A stretch of DNA of 64,000 nucleotides from Algoriphagus aestuarii (GCA_017051695.1 JAFIDK010000003.1:227426-291425); one strand, 5' to 3'; positions 37,984 to 47,828 are shown, counted from the first letter of the stretch. Notes: generated by a model from the letters alone, not told the origin. Numbers and translations are program-made.

Positions 37984-39813
37984 TCAATCCTCGATTTTCT
38001 TGATGGTATTGTTTTTCAGATCGATAGAAAAGTGATCCGAAGGGTTAGAGTGATAAAGCTTTTCGAAAATCCCAAAAAACTGGACTAGATCACGGGTTAG
38101 ATTCTGGTTTTGGGAAAAACTTTTCCGTCTTACTTTTGGCATTAACTCCAGATAAAAATCAAGTCTACTATCTGGAATGAGTTTTTTTCCAAGTTCATCT
38201 CCATTTTTAAGCAAATAAAAATCATCAATGATATAAGGCCTAGACCCAGAGTTGCTATTACTAAGTTGAAGTTTTTTCAGCTTCTTATGAAGGAAATCCT
38301 CCCCTTCACTTTCATTCATTTCGCTCCAATTCAATAACTCTTTCTGATCCAGGTTCTGTAGTAGCAATGCGAGATTCTGTGGCCAGTCAGAAGGTATAAA
38401 TCTGGATTTTGTCAGTTCACGTAGGTGGTTTCGAGTGTATTCCAAATAGTCTTTTGATGCTAAAATACTACTGTCCCAAATCCCTGGATCCTGTTTTTCC
38501 AGCAACCAGCGATGCTCCATCCGGTACAGGTCAAAAAATTCATTCATATGATCCACCTCATTGAGTGGAATGGTTTCGATTTCCAGACTGGTGGAAGTGG
38601 AAGTTTTTAAGGTTTTATAAGCCGCTGGAAAAGCGGCAAGTGAAGGTACTTGAATATTATACATGGTATGGGTGGTTGTTTGGTCTTTATAAATTCCAGT
38701 ATCATTGACATGCATATGACCGGCAAAATGGATTTTTATTCCTGCTTTTGCATACTCTTTACTTGTCTTAGAATCTGGTACTCGTTCTAATTGAAACTTT
38801 TTTGCTCCAAATAATAATTTCATTTCACTGGAAGCCCCTTCGTGAAATTCGACTAGAGGGTAATGGCTAAATGAAATAAGGGTTTTGCCTCTTTTTTCAG
38901 CCTCAAAAGCCACTTTTCTGATCCAGTCGAGTTGGTGATTTTTTTGGAAAGCAGCTTGATTAAAGCCTTGGGATGATCCTTTCCATTCACTTCCACTATA
39001 AGTATAAACATTTCCATCCAAAGCTAAAAGCCAAATTCCTTCTATTGGCTCCACAACATAGCTGACATCAGGCAGAAATAAACCGGAATTGCCTACTTCG
39101 TAAACTCGATTTTCGAGTTCAGACGCTTCCGAGACCTTTTCATATTCGTATCCGTCCACATCCAACTCCTGAAAAGGATGCGCCCAAAAGAGATCTTTTT
39201 CCTCTGGGAAAAACCCGAAATTCCTCAGAGTGTCGGTAATCTCTGAATATCCCCAATAATTTATCTGATCTGAAACTGCTACTTGATCTCCGGGAAACAA
39301 TTCCTTCGACCCAGCAATAGCTTGCTCAGACCCATCACTTCCCAAAAAATCTTTTTTTCCGGCCAAGCCACCAAATGGTTTGACAGGATCGTGATTTCCT
39401 GTGGTCAGAAAAAAACGCATCCCACTTTCTACCGAATACTGATCCAGAATCATTTTTAGTGCCAGCACATTCATGGGTTGTCCGTCGTCTGTAAAATCAC
39501 CTGGTAGCACGACAAGCTTAATTCCTGAGGATTTTACCTTTTCCAAAGCAGCGATAAAAGCAAAGTAATTCTCGTTGAATAGGCGGGTGGAATTTACCTG
39601 ACTTTTCATCGTGCGGATCGTGGCGAATTTGCCTGAAGCCGGATTCAACACCCCTTTGAATTCTCTGGAATTTAGCTCCGCGTAAACATCTTGGAGATGA
39701 ATGTCAGAAATAAAAGCAATTTTACTTTCTTCTGTCTGTGCAAACAGCGGCTTGATAAATCCTAGCTGTATTGCCGTACCAAAAAGAATGGGGACTAAGG
39801 TTTTTTTATTCAA
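37984..39813 (-). CDS. Secreted calcineurin-like metallophosphoesterase
   Basis: A 609-residue protein with a signal peptide (about 1-25, ending LFAQ). The metal-ligand series is DIH (FISDIHLQDVY), GDFTDDG, GNHDPV and GHMHVND, the full two-metal phosphoesterase pattern. The C-terminal ~150 residues are helical and unrecognised. The likely role is periplasmic hydrolysis of phosphomono- or diesters. It is 18 nt downstream of the PI-PLC-like gene, so the two form an operon. Confidence 0.88.
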   Translation of the reverse strand: MNKKTLVPILFGTAIQLGFIKPLFAQTEESKIAFISDIHLQDVYAELNSREFKGVLNPASGKFATIRTMKSQVNSTRLFNENYFAFIAALEKVKSSGIKLVVLPGDFTDDGQPMNVLALKMILDQYSVESGMRFFLTTGNHDPVKPFGGLAGKKDFLGSDGSEQAIAGSKELFPGDQVAVSDQINYWGYSEITDTLRNFGFFPEEKDLFWAHPFQELDVDGYEYEKVSEASELENRVYEVGNSGLFLPDVSYVVEPIEGIWLLALDGNVYTYSGSEWKGSSQGFNQAAFQKNHQLDWIRKVAFEAEKRGKTLISFSHYPLVEFHEGASSEMKLLFGAKKFQLERVPDSKTSKEYAKAGIKIHFAGHMHVNDTGIYKDQTTTHTMYNIQVPSLAAFPAAYKTLKTSTSTSLEIETIPLNEVDHMNEFFDLYRMEHRWLLEKQDPGIWDSSILASKDYLEYTRNHLRELTKSRFIPSDWPQNLALLLQNLDQKELLNWSEMNESEGEDFLHKKLKKLQLSNSNSGSRPYIIDDFYLLKNGDELGKKLIPDSRLDFYLELMPKVRRKSFSQNQNLTRDLVQFFGIFEKLYHSNPSDHFSIDLKNNTIKKIED

Positions 39814-39831
39814 AATTGAAGTAGTGGAAGT

Positions 39832-40911
39832 TTAGTTTTTAATCAACACAGGGTTTGATCGCTCGAATACTTTTCCATCGAAAATAATCTGGTAATCTGA
39901 TTTGAAAAAGGAAGATGGCTGATAATAATCCGTAGAAATTACCTGCGCTCCGGAAGCTTTTGCTTTCTCAAAAGTGCTATAATCATTTGATCTGGCTTGT
40001 TTGGTGTCAGAATCTGCCCGTGTCCGGATCATATAACCCTTTCTTACCAAGTCTCTGATATAGTCTTCGTCTTTCTCTGCATTATTGATGATCCTGAATC
40101 CGGCAGTTGGATTTCCTTCTTTTTTATTGACAAATAGAATGGCGTTTTTCAGCTCAGGTTTGGCTGTGAGATAGCGATCGATTTTCTCCTCATTTTCATC
40201 TAAAACAAAAAGAAATTTACCTCTCACCTTATCCAATAAAGGCCAGTTTCCAGCTAATACCGCAGATTCCAAATCCTTGAAATTTCCTCTGACATCATCA
40301 GGAATGATCAGATGATCCATTCCCAGGTATGTTCTGATTTCCAGGTCAATGCTATCAAGAGCAGCAGCAGTAAAAGGTAAGACAGGCCTAGTTCCCGGGA
40401 TATTTCCATCCTTTGCATTGATCAAAACAAATACAGGAATGTGATCAGGATTTGCCTCACTCCAAGATCTGAGTGCTTTCAGAGCATCAGCGAAAAGCAA
40501 AAAGTGAGATTGGAAATCCAGATCTTGAATATGGAAGAGTTTCAAACCTGGTTGAGGAAGGGCACCATTTGGGTCGTAGTCAGGAATGTTTCCACCTGCA
40601 TTTTTTATGATTTCCAAGCCTTTTGGATTGGAATATCTCCCGCCTTCCGGATCATGGAAAACGTCCAACTCGAGATTTCTCAAGCCCATGTCCAGCTGGG
40701 ACTCCAGAGGGATATGGGAATATTCCAGGCTTTGCGAAGCCGAAGGATTTACCTTGGACAGATAATCCAAAAGTTCCGGTGCCATTTGGCTTTTATAGCT
40801 GTTATGACTTCCGATTACCTGAATCTCGTTGAGCTTCAGTTGCTGCGCAGAAAGCTGGAAAGAAATTAGAAATAAGAAAAAAGAAAGGGTATAGAAGTTG
40901 AAATATTTCAT
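39832..40911 (-). CDS. Secreted Ca2+-dependent PI-PLC-like phosphodiesterase
   Basis: A 359-residue protein with its start at 40911, where a signal peptide begins (MKYFNFYTLSFFLFLISFQLSAQ). It has the PLC-like TIM-barrel residues H36 in IGSHNSY, E81/D83 in NLELDVFHD and H127 in LKLFHIQD, the pattern of the Streptomyces-type Ca2+-dependent phosphoinositide PLC (PI-PLC-C1) family. It would cleave a phosphodiester headgroup such as phosphoinositol or glycerophospho-compounds. It lies first in an operon with the metallophosphoesterase and is divergent from the GDPD-alkaline phosphatase fusion. Confidence 0.85.
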   Translation of the reverse strand: MKYFNFYTLSFFLFLISFQLSAQQLKLNEIQVIGSHNSYKSQMAPELLDYLSKVNPSASQSLEYSHIPLESQLDMGLRNLELDVFHDPEGGRYSNPKGLEIIKNAGGNIPDYDPNGALPQPGLKLFHIQDLDFQSHFLLFADALKALRSWSEANPDHIPVFVLINAKDGNIPGTRPVLPFTAAALDSIDLEIRTYLGMDHLIIPDDVRGNFKDLESAVLAGNWPLLDKVRGKFLFVLDENEEKIDRYLTAKPELKNAILFVNKKEGNPTAGFRIINNAEKDEDYIRDLVRKGYMIRTRADSDTKQARSNDYSTFEKAKASGAQVISTDYYQPSSFFKSDYQIIFDGKVFERSNPVLIKN

Positions 40912-41245
40912 AATTGGTCGAATTGAAAAGGGGGCATGTTGCACGAATTAATCCTCTCAAACTTTTGAATACCCCGTAAGAAAACACGATTTTCAAGGAT
41001 TGAATTAATTGGCAATTTTCAGTTTTTTTGATCTTTAATCCACTCAATTCACGTCACCTTTTTGTTATGAATTTTCAATCCCTTAACAGGAAATTGATCA
41101 TGCAATCGGTTTATTATAAATGAAATATGGATAGCCTTAGGCAGTTTTTGGGGAAACGATGCTTTCCAATTTTATCAATCTGTTAAGCCTGCTGTATTTC
41201 GGGTGTTTTAAGCCCGATTTTCTACCGAAAGCCTTATTTTTGACG
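40912..41245. other. Divergent intergenic region, 334 bp
   Basis: Spacer between two phosphoesterase transcription units, expected to carry both promoters. A TATTTTTG sequence at 41235-41242 matches the -7 consensus but lies only 3 nt before the ATG at 41246. No clear properly spaced promoter or repeat is visible. Confidence 0.4.
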
Positions 41246-43090
41246 ATGCGACAATTCCTTTCATTCTTTCTTTTTCTGCTGTTTTTTGTCATCCAACTCT
41301 CAGCTCAGGATTCTGGGAAATATCAGGTCCACTCACATAACGATTATCTTCAAAAAGCTCCTTTTTGGGAGGCTTTTGCTGCTGGAGCAAATTCGATTGA
41401 GGTAGATGTGATTTTGAAAGAGGGGATGTTATTGGCTGCACATGAGATAGAAAGTATCGATCCTGCCAGAACTATTCAAAGTCTATATTTGGATCCAATC
41501 CGTGCGGGGCTGAAAAATGAATCGATTGAGGAAATAGATTTTACCCTGCTGGTTGATTTAAAAACTGAAGCTTTACCGACTTTGGAAGTTTTGGAGAAGA
41601 TCATGCTTGACTACTCGGATTTAGCATTCGGAAAAGAAAATCCAAAAGGGTTGAAACTGATTATTTCAGGAAATAGACCTGATCCAAAAACTTATCAGAA
41701 TTATCCAGAGTGGATGTTTTTTGACTTTCAAAGCAAAAATCTGAGCGCTGATCTACCTTGGGAAAAAATAGGAATGGTCAGTCTAAGCTTTAGGCAATTT
41801 TCTATTTGGAATGGAAAAGGACGAATGGTGGAGGACCAAAAAGCCGCTCTTCAGGAGTTTATCGAGCTGGTTCATTCATTTGGAAAGCCTGTTAGATTTT
41901 GGGGAACACCAGACACTAAAACTGCCTGGAAAGCTTTTCATGAAATGGGAGTGGATTACATCAATACCGATCATCCTGCTGAGGCCGCTGATTATCTAAG
42001 CCATCTTTCAATATTTGCATACCAAAATCCAGTTGTTCATGAAGTGTATGTACCAGACTACAAGTTAGATGGTGCTTCTGTTGCTGTAAATCAAGTGATA
42101 TTGCTGATTGGAGATGGCAATGGCTTAGCCCAACTTTCGGCTGGACTTTTTGCCAATGGGAATAATCTGAATTTGACCCAATTAAAAAACATGGGTTTGA
42201 TAAAAACTCAAGCGGCGGATGATTTTACCACGGATTCAGCGGCAGGAGCCACTGCTTATGCGACAGGTACTAAAACCAATAACAGAGCTTTGGGAGTAGA
42301 TCCTAGCGGGAAAGAACTAGAAAATTTACCGGACATTTTGAATGCATACGGATTTAATTCTGGCATTATTACCACGGATAAGCTAACCGGCGCAACTCCC
42401 TCGGCTTTTTATGCCCACCATTCAGAGAGAGATGATTCGGACGAAATTGCGGCGTTTTTACCTAAAAGTCAGTTGGATTTATTTATCGGTGGTGGCCAAT
42501 CAGATTTTGAATCCCAGCTAGATAATTTGAAGAAAGAAGGGTTTACCATAGTGAAGGACCTGAGTGATTTTTCAGCCTCAAAAGTCGGCTATTTTGCTTC
42601 GCAAGGTTCTTTACCAAAAGCCCTAGATGGGAGGGGTGATTACCTGAAAAACAGTACTGATTTTGCGGTAAAATTTTTGGAGAAAAAAGAAAAACCTTTT
42701 TTCCTGATGGTGGAAGCTGCGAACATTGATTCTGGAGGGCATTCCAATAACAGTGGCATGGTGATTTCTGAGTTATTGGATTTTGACCAGGTGATAGGTT
42801 TGGTTATCGAATATGCCGATAAAAACCCTGGTACTTTAGTCCTGATCACGGCAGATCACGAGACCGGAGGAATTTCAATTCCACAAGGTGATCTGAAAAG
42901 TAGGACTATCGAATTAGCCTACCATTCTGATGATCACACTGGTATAATGGTTCCGATATTTGCCTATGGAGCCCATGCGGGAGATTTCAGAGGAGTTTAT
43001 GAAAACACCGAAGTCTTCCACAAAATCATGGAATTGGTGAAAGAGTACCATTCACCCAATACAGTTTTTACCTCCGTCCGGCCAAAGTAA
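41246..43090 (+). CDS. Secreted GDPD/PLC-like domain fused to alkaline phosphatase
   Basis: A 614-residue protein started at 41246, where a signal peptide begins (MRQFLSFFLFLLFFVIQLSAQ); the open frame starts at 41159. Domain 1 (about 25-270) is a PLC/GDPD-like barrel: H29/H31 in HSHNDYL and E52/D54 in SIEVDV. Domain 2 (about 280-605) is alkaline phosphatase: GDGNG near 288, nucleophile Ser331 in TDSAAGATA, ATGTKTNN, then GHSNN and DHETGG metal-ligand motifs. Fusion suggests sequential release of a phosphomonoester and its dephosphorylation. The gene overlaps the convergent small membrane-protein gene by 23 nt. Confidence 0.88.
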   Translation: MRQFLSFFLFLLFFVIQLSAQDSGKYQVHSHNDYLQKAPFWEAFAAGANSIEVDVILKEGMLLAAHEIESIDPARTIQSLYLDPIRAGLKNESIEEIDFTLLVDLKTEALPTLEVLEKIMLDYSDLAFGKENPKGLKLIISGNRPDPKTYQNYPEWMFFDFQSKNLSADLPWEKIGMVSLSFRQFSIWNGKGRMVEDQKAALQEFIELVHSFGKPVRFWGTPDTKTAWKAFHEMGVDYINTDHPAEAADYLSHLSIFAYQNPVVHEVYVPDYKLDGASVAVNQVILLIGDGNGLAQLSAGLFANGNNLNLTQLKNMGLIKTQAADDFTTDSAAGATAYATGTKTNNRALGVDPSGKELENLPDILNAYGFNSGIITTDKLTGATPSAFYAHHSERDDSDEIAAFLPKSQLDLFIGGGQSDFESQLDNLKKEGFTIVKDLSDFSASKVGYFASQGSLPKALDGRGDYLKNSTDFAVKFLEKKEKPFFLMVEAANIDSGGHSNNSGMVISELLDFDQVIGLVIEYADKNPGTLVLITADHETGGISIPQGDLKSRTIELAYHSDDHTGIMVPIFAYGAHAGDFRGVYENTEVFHKIMELVKEYHSPNTVFTSVRPK

Positions 43091-43259
43091 AAGGCAGCAT
43101 AAAAATATTTCTGATTAAATCGAATGAAAGGTCTACTGCAAAGCCTAGTAATCTAAAAGGCAATAGCAGCAACCAAACGATGGGATAGAGTACTAAAGCG
43201 ATGATGGCTAGTGGCCAACAAAGTACAAAAAGAATGCACCAAAGTAAGAAGCTAAGCAT
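43068..43259 (-). CDS. Small hydrophobic membrane protein, 63 residues
   Basis: A very hydrophobic protein with two predicted membrane segments (about 2-20 and 22-42; WPLAIIALVLYPIVWLLLLPF is centred in them) and a basic C-terminus (GRR). Its 3' end overlaps the last 23 nt of the convergent fusion gene. I recognise the composition as a recurrent small Bacteroidota membrane protein but know no function. Confidence 0.65.
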   Translation of the reverse strand: MLSFLLWCILFVLCWPLAIIALVLYPIVWLLLLPFRLLGFAVDLSFDLIRNIFMLPFTLAGRR

Positions 43260-43430
43260 GTGTTGAAGTTTATTTTTAATACGTTATTCAAAACACGTTC
43301 CAAGCAAAAAAATCAACCTTTATTGGGCTATAACATCGATTTTTAGGATGACCGATGTTCGGTTTTGAACATTCTTACTTTTCAATTCCGCACGATTTTT
43401 CTGAATCATTTTAATTCTTTAATGTTTCAA

Positions 43431-43462
43431 TTTGAGTCATTAACTGATTGTTTTTAGCTTTA
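43431..43462 (+). promoter_or_regulatory. Candidate promoter of carboxylesterase gene
   Basis: TTTG at 43431-43434, 20 nt, then TAGCTTTA at 43455-43462 (7 of 8 to TAnnTTTG); 26 nt to the ATG at 43489. Confidence 0.4.
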
Positions 43463-43488
43463 GTAATACCTTCCCAAAAAACCTACCT

Positions 43489-45033
43489 ATGAGAATCCTT
43501 TCCCTTTTCCTGATGCTTTCGCTTCTTTGGTCCTGCCAGCAGCAAGCTCCTTCCAATACCTTGGATGTTTACTCAGTAAAAACCCAAGATGGGTTGGTGT
43601 CCGGTAAACTCGTTGGTGAAGATTCCGTCAAGACATTTCTGGGAATTCCTTTTGCAGCCCCTCCTTTGGGAGATTTGAGATGGAAAGCTCCCCAGCCAGT
43701 GACCCCTTGGGAAGGCATAAAACAATGTGTAGCCAACCCTGCATCTGCAGTCCAAAACCCGCCAGTTCCTTTTTTTGCCTGGTCTGAAGAGTTCCTGATT
43801 CCGCCAAGTCCGATATCAGAAGATTGCCTTTATCTGAATATTTGGACGGATGCTGAGAAAATAGATGAAAAATTACCAGTGATGGTTTGGGTGCATGGAG
43901 GAGGATTCTCGGGAGGTTCAGGAACTGTGCCTTTGTATGATGGGGAGGCTTTGGCAAAAAAAGGTATTGTCGTCGTGACCATCAATTACCGATTGGGAGT
44001 ACTGGGTTTTTTGGCACATCCTGAACTTTCGGAGGAATCTGACTCTGGTACATCCGGGAATTATGGGATTTTGGATCAGATAGCGGCATTGAATTGGGTT
44101 AAGAATAACATTTCCCAGTTTGGTGGAGACCCGGAAAACATCACCATTGCCGGCCAGTCTGCAGGGTCGATGAGCGTCAATGTATTGGTAGGATCTCCAT
44201 TGGCCAAAGGCCTTTTTAACAAAGCAATCGCCCAGAGTGGTGCCATGTTTACTTATGATGGAGGTAGAGCTGAGAGGACGATAGAATTGGCAGAGAAGTC
44301 AGGTGAGGAGTTTATGGAGAAAACAGGTGCTGGAACATTGGCATCTTTAAGACAGATTCCAGCAGATAGTTTATTGAAATTGGGAGGAGCTTTCTGGCCT
44401 TATAAAGATGGAAATGTCATTCCCTTGGATTTTGATGAGACTTTTGTTTCCGGAAAAGCCAATCCCATCAAGCTATTGACCGGATGGAATTCAGACGACA
44501 ATGTTTCCTTTGAGGGCCCGATGACTCCGGAACAATTTAAAGCACAGGCGAAGGAGAAATACCAAGAGCATTCTGAGGAATATTTAAAGTTGTTTCCAGC
44601 CAATAATTCCAAGGAATTAGAAGAAACAAGATCTACTCTCTCAGAACTGATGTTTGGATATCAGAATTTTACTTGGGCAAAAATCCAGTCTGAATTGGCT
44701 TCTGGATCTTCCTATTTATATCATTTTACAAGAATTCCGCCGGGAGAACCTAATTATGGTGCATTTCACTCTGCCGAGTTTAGCTACTCCTTTCACACGC
44801 TCAATTATTGGAATAGACCTTTTACAGAGCTGGATTACAAACTGGAAGAGGTGATGTCACAGTATTGGGTGAATTTTGTGAAAAATGGAGATCCTAATGG
44901 AGCTGGTTTGCCCAAGTGGCCAGCTTTTTCCTCTGAAAACCCGATGCTAATGGAGCTAGGAGATGAAATCCAGCCAATAAGACCACCTCATTTGGAACAG
45001 ATTCAGTTTCTACAATCCATCTATATGAATTGA
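43489..45033 (+). CDS. Type-B carboxylesterase, lipoprotein
   Basis: A 514-residue alpha/beta hydrolase. The N-terminal lipoprotein signal MRILSLFLMLSLLWSC places it at the envelope. Motifs: EDCLYLNIWTD (about 108-118), VWVHGGGFSGGSG (oxyanion region) and nucleophile S224 in AGQSAGSMS, with a C-terminal FHSAEFSYSFHTL region holding the histidine. These are the type-B carboxylesterase/para-nitrobenzyl esterase features. It hydrolyses an ester in the periplasm; the substrate is unknown. It converges with the histidine kinase gene, only 4 nt between the stops. Confidence 0.9.
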   Translation: MRILSLFLMLSLLWSCQQQAPSNTLDVYSVKTQDGLVSGKLVGEDSVKTFLGIPFAAPPLGDLRWKAPQPVTPWEGIKQCVANPASAVQNPPVPFFAWSEEFLIPPSPISEDCLYLNIWTDAEKIDEKLPVMVWVHGGGFSGGSGTVPLYDGEALAKKGIVVVTINYRLGVLGFLAHPELSEESDSGTSGNYGILDQIAALNWVKNNISQFGGDPENITIAGQSAGSMSVNVLVGSPLAKGLFNKAIAQSGAMFTYDGGRAERTIELAEKSGEEFMEKTGAGTLASLRQIPADSLLKLGGAFWPYKDGNVIPLDFDETFVSGKANPIKLLTGWNSDDNVSFEGPMTPEQFKAQAKEKYQEHSEEYLKLFPANNSKELEETRSTLSELMFGYQNFTWAKIQSELASGSSYLYHFTRIPPGEPNYGAFHSAEFSYSFHTLNYWNRPFTELDYKLEEVMSQYWVNFVKNGDPNGAGLPKWPAFSSENPMLMELGDEIQPIRPPHLEQIQFLQSIYMN

Positions 45034-45037
45034 ATTT

Positions 45038-47248
45038 TCAGGCAGCAAGGTTTTCCGATTGCCATTCTATAGAGAATGTAGTTCCTTCCTGAGAGGAAAT
45101 GGAGAGATTGCCATTGATTTGGCGGGTGAGTGTTCTTACTAATCGGAGACCCAGTGAACTCGATTTTTCTATATCAATATCCTGGTCGATTCCTTTTCCT
45201 GAATCGCTCACTACAAGTCTATAGCTGTTGGCTGAAAATTTCTTCAGGTCAATTTCAATAGTTCCTTTCTGAGAATCCTCAAAGGCATATTTCAGCGCAT
45301 TACTCAATAATTCATTCGTAATTAATCCCAGGGGTACCGCCGTGTCAATATCCAGATTGATTTCTTCAGAACGGATGATGACCTGGATTTCTTTGTTTTT
45401 CCCATAGGTCTGAGTGAGAAAATCGCTGAGCTGCCGGATATAAGCCTGCATGTCTATGCTGGCAAGATTCTCGTATTGATATAATTTTTCATGAATCAAT
45501 GCCATGGTTTTGACTCTGCTCTGGCTTTCTTTCATCGCATCAATAACTTTCAGGTCTTTAATGCCTCGAGACTGCATACTTAATAAGCTTGAGATGATCT
45601 GAAGATTATTTTTGACCCGGTGATGGATTTCTTTCAGCAATAGCTCTTTTTCTGAATTTTGCTTGGCTATTTCCTCATTTTTCAACGCCAACTCAGTGTT
45701 GGTTTTTTGTTTGAGTTGAGAGCGATAGAAAAATCCAAATGCCACTAATACCAATATGATAATTCCACCTAAGCTAAGGTAGATCTGGCTTTTTTGAGTT
45801 TCTGTCTGAAGTCGTTGAATCTCAGATTGCTGTTCTAATTTGAGAATGGTTTGGTCTTTTTGCTCGGTTTCATATTGGGTTTGAAGCTCGGCGATCTGTT
45901 TGGATTTGGTTTCGTTAAAAATGCTGTCTTCGTAGGCTTTGTATTGGATAAAATTGTCATAAGCTGCTTTAAAATTACCCCGGTCACGATTGGATTCAGA
46001 AAGTGCCAGATAAGTAGGAGCCAAGGAGCTCTTTTGACCGAAATCGAGTCTATAGTTTAAAGCTTTGTTGAGGTATTCATCCGCTTTTGAAAAGTCGCCG
46101 ACACGTGAATAGGACAACCCAAGGTTATGGTAAACTGAAGCAATCTCCCTGCTGTCCAAATTGGTCAAATTACTGAGGGCCGATTGGTATTCAGAGATGG
46201 CATTTCGATACTGTCCTTGTGAGAAATAGATCTTACCAATTAAAATTTGTCCCCTTGTTTTCCCTTCTGCATAATTGTTATTAAGGTAATATTCCATTCC
46301 TTTTTCCGCATAATGGAAGGCAGAATCGTAGGATTCAGAATCTAAATGAAACCTGGATAGTTTGAAATTTAGGTCAGCAACACGCAGTCCATTTTCTGAT
46401 TTCTCTGCAAATACCTTGGCTAATTTGACATATTTCAACCAGTTCTCTTTGTCATCAAGATTATCATACGTGTCTTCGAGCATGATATAGCCTAAATTGA
46501 TCCGCCGCGCATCTTCGAGTTCTTCACTGAGCTTAAGACCTTTCAGAGCAAAAAATAAAGCGTTTTCATATTCGCCAAGAGAATTGTAAATCGTGGTTTT
46601 GTTATAATAAAGGTTCGTCCAGCGACCCGAGTTGAAAGGAGTATTGGTTTGCAAAACCGAATCGGTTTTTTCCATATAGTTCAAAGCGAGATCATAATTC
46701 CCTTTGTAGCTATAGGCTAACCCAATATTTTCCAGAACAGTGGCCACACCAGCAGTATCTTTCAGTTCCTGAAAAATTGGAAGGGCCTGATCATAAGCCA
46801 GCAAGGCAGAATCGTATTGATTAGAGCGCTCTTGGATGATTCCCAGATTCATTGCCATCCCTGCCGCACTTTCTCTCATCCCGGCTTTTTGATAATTGCC
46901 TAATGCCAGCTTAAAGGCTTTTTTTGCAGCATTGAAGTCCGATCTATAGAATTCCATATTGCCCAGATTATGCTGGATTCTAGCCAATAATTCTGCCTCT
47001 TTTTGGACCAAGGGATTTTCTAAAGAGCTATATAAAAAGTCGAAAATTCGGGGATCTAAATTGCTTGCCCCTTTGTCATATAGGATACTAAAAAGTGTTA
47101 TGGCGTCTTTGAAGTTTTCTTTTTTTAATACTTCATCGATTTTAGCCTGGTAAATAGACAAAGAATCGGAAGCCCAGTTTTCATTCTGGGCAGGAGAAAT
47201 AAAAGGGCAGATTGAAAAAATAATCACAAAAAGCTTAATTAGTTTCAC
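45038..47248 (-). CDS. TPR-containing sensor histidine kinase (HisKA_2 type)
   Basis: A 736-residue protein: signal/N-terminus (1-20), seven or so tetratricopeptide repeats (about 60-430, for example YHNLGLSYSRVGDFSKADEYLNKAL), a coiled stretch, one transmembrane helix (about 488-510), then the kinase with EIHHRVKNNLQIISSLLSMQS (phospho-His near 541-543), N-box NELLSNALKYAF and DSGKGID. This is the Bacteroidota TPR-HK type that pairs with LytTR regulators. It is encoded downstream of the TonB_C and LytTR genes on the same strand, so probably a split two-component system. Confidence 0.92.
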   Translation of the reverse strand: MKLIKLFVIIFSICPFISPAQNENWASDSLSIYQAKIDEVLKKENFKDAITLFSILYDKGASNLDPRIFDFLYSSLENPLVQKEAELLARIQHNLGNMEFYRSDFNAAKKAFKLALGNYQKAGMRESAAGMAMNLGIIQERSNQYDSALLAYDQALPIFQELKDTAGVATVLENIGLAYSYKGNYDLALNYMEKTDSVLQTNTPFNSGRWTNLYYNKTTIYNSLGEYENALFFALKGLKLSEELEDARRINLGYIMLEDTYDNLDDKENWLKYVKLAKVFAEKSENGLRVADLNFKLSRFHLDSESYDSAFHYAEKGMEYYLNNNYAEGKTRGQILIGKIYFSQGQYRNAISEYQSALSNLTNLDSREIASVYHNLGLSYSRVGDFSKADEYLNKALNYRLDFGQKSSLAPTYLALSESNRDRGNFKAAYDNFIQYKAYEDSIFNETKSKQIAELQTQYETEQKDQTILKLEQQSEIQRLQTETQKSQIYLSLGGIIILVLVAFGFFYRSQLKQKTNTELALKNEEIAKQNSEKELLLKEIHHRVKNNLQIISSLLSMQSRGIKDLKVIDAMKESQSRVKTMALIHEKLYQYENLASIDMQAYIRQLSDFLTQTYGKNKEIQVIIRSEEINLDIDTAVPLGLITNELLSNALKYAFEDSQKGTIEIDLKKFSANSYRLVVSDSGKGIDQDIDIEKSSSLGLRLVRTLTRQINGNLSISSQEGTTFSIEWQSENLAA

Positions 47249-47402
47249 CGTATGATCAGTTTTGAAAGATGGATAGGATTAAAACAATTATATCTGAACC
47301 TAAACAAAACCTTAGAATTATCATAACGATTAGTTGAAAAGTATAACCCTACTGCTGCCCTTTTCCCTTTGTCTATCACCAAATTACATTTGGTTTTGTA
47401 GG

Positions 47403-47828
47403 TCAGTCTAACCTAAATAAGATCGGAAGTTGATAGTTTACGTTTTGTGCTATTCCGTTTTGATAAGCTGGCTGCCAGTGAGGCATGTTTCGTACAAGTC
47501 GGATAGCTTCTCTATCCAGATCATCTGTCAATGATTTCAATACTTTGATATTCCGAATCTCTCCGGTTTCAGAGATGTTGAATTCTACAAGTACTTTTCC
47601 CTCTATTCCCTGGATTTTTGAAAGCATCGGGTAGTGGAGATTTTCATTAAAATACTCAGCTAGTTTTTCAGTACCTCCTTTAAATGTAGGAACGGAAGTA
47701 AGCAATTTGGAAGATGTCAGGGAACTGGAGGCATCCATGGAGTTCATGGCAAGCTGCGATTGTGCAGATGCACTTAAAATCAGACAAAAAACCGCCAGAG
47801 AGACAAGTAAAAATTTGATCGTTTTCAT
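47403..47828 (-). CDS. Periplasmic TonB C-terminal-domain protein
   Basis: A 141-residue protein with a cleavable-looking signal (about 1-22, ending ASAQ) and then a TonB_C-like domain: YPMLSKIQGIEGKVLVEFNISETGEIRNIKVLKSL (split over about 68-102). It lacks the cytoplasmic/TM anchor and Pro-rich linker of a working TonB, so energy transduction is doubtful. Bacteroidota encode many such exported TonB_C proteins. It lies between the LytTR regulator and the histidine kinase. Confidence 0.82.
   Translation of the reverse strand: MKTIKFLLVSLAVFCLILSASAQSQLAMNSMDASSSLTSSKLLTSVPTFKGGTEKLAEYFNENLHYPMLSKIQGIEGKVLVEFNISETGEIRNIKVLKSLTDDLDREAIRLVRNMPHWQPAYQNGIAQNVNYQLPILFRLD

Noticed and set aside
37849-38088. 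Plus-strand frame of 79 residues
   Set aside because: It covers repeat DNA, a terminator and the end of the minus-strand phosphoesterase gene, so it is not a gene.
41235-41242. TATTTTTG matching the -7 consensus before the phosphatase fusion gene
   Set aside because: It is only 3 nt before the signal-peptide ATG and has no TTG spaced upstream; a leaderless transcript is possible but not supported.
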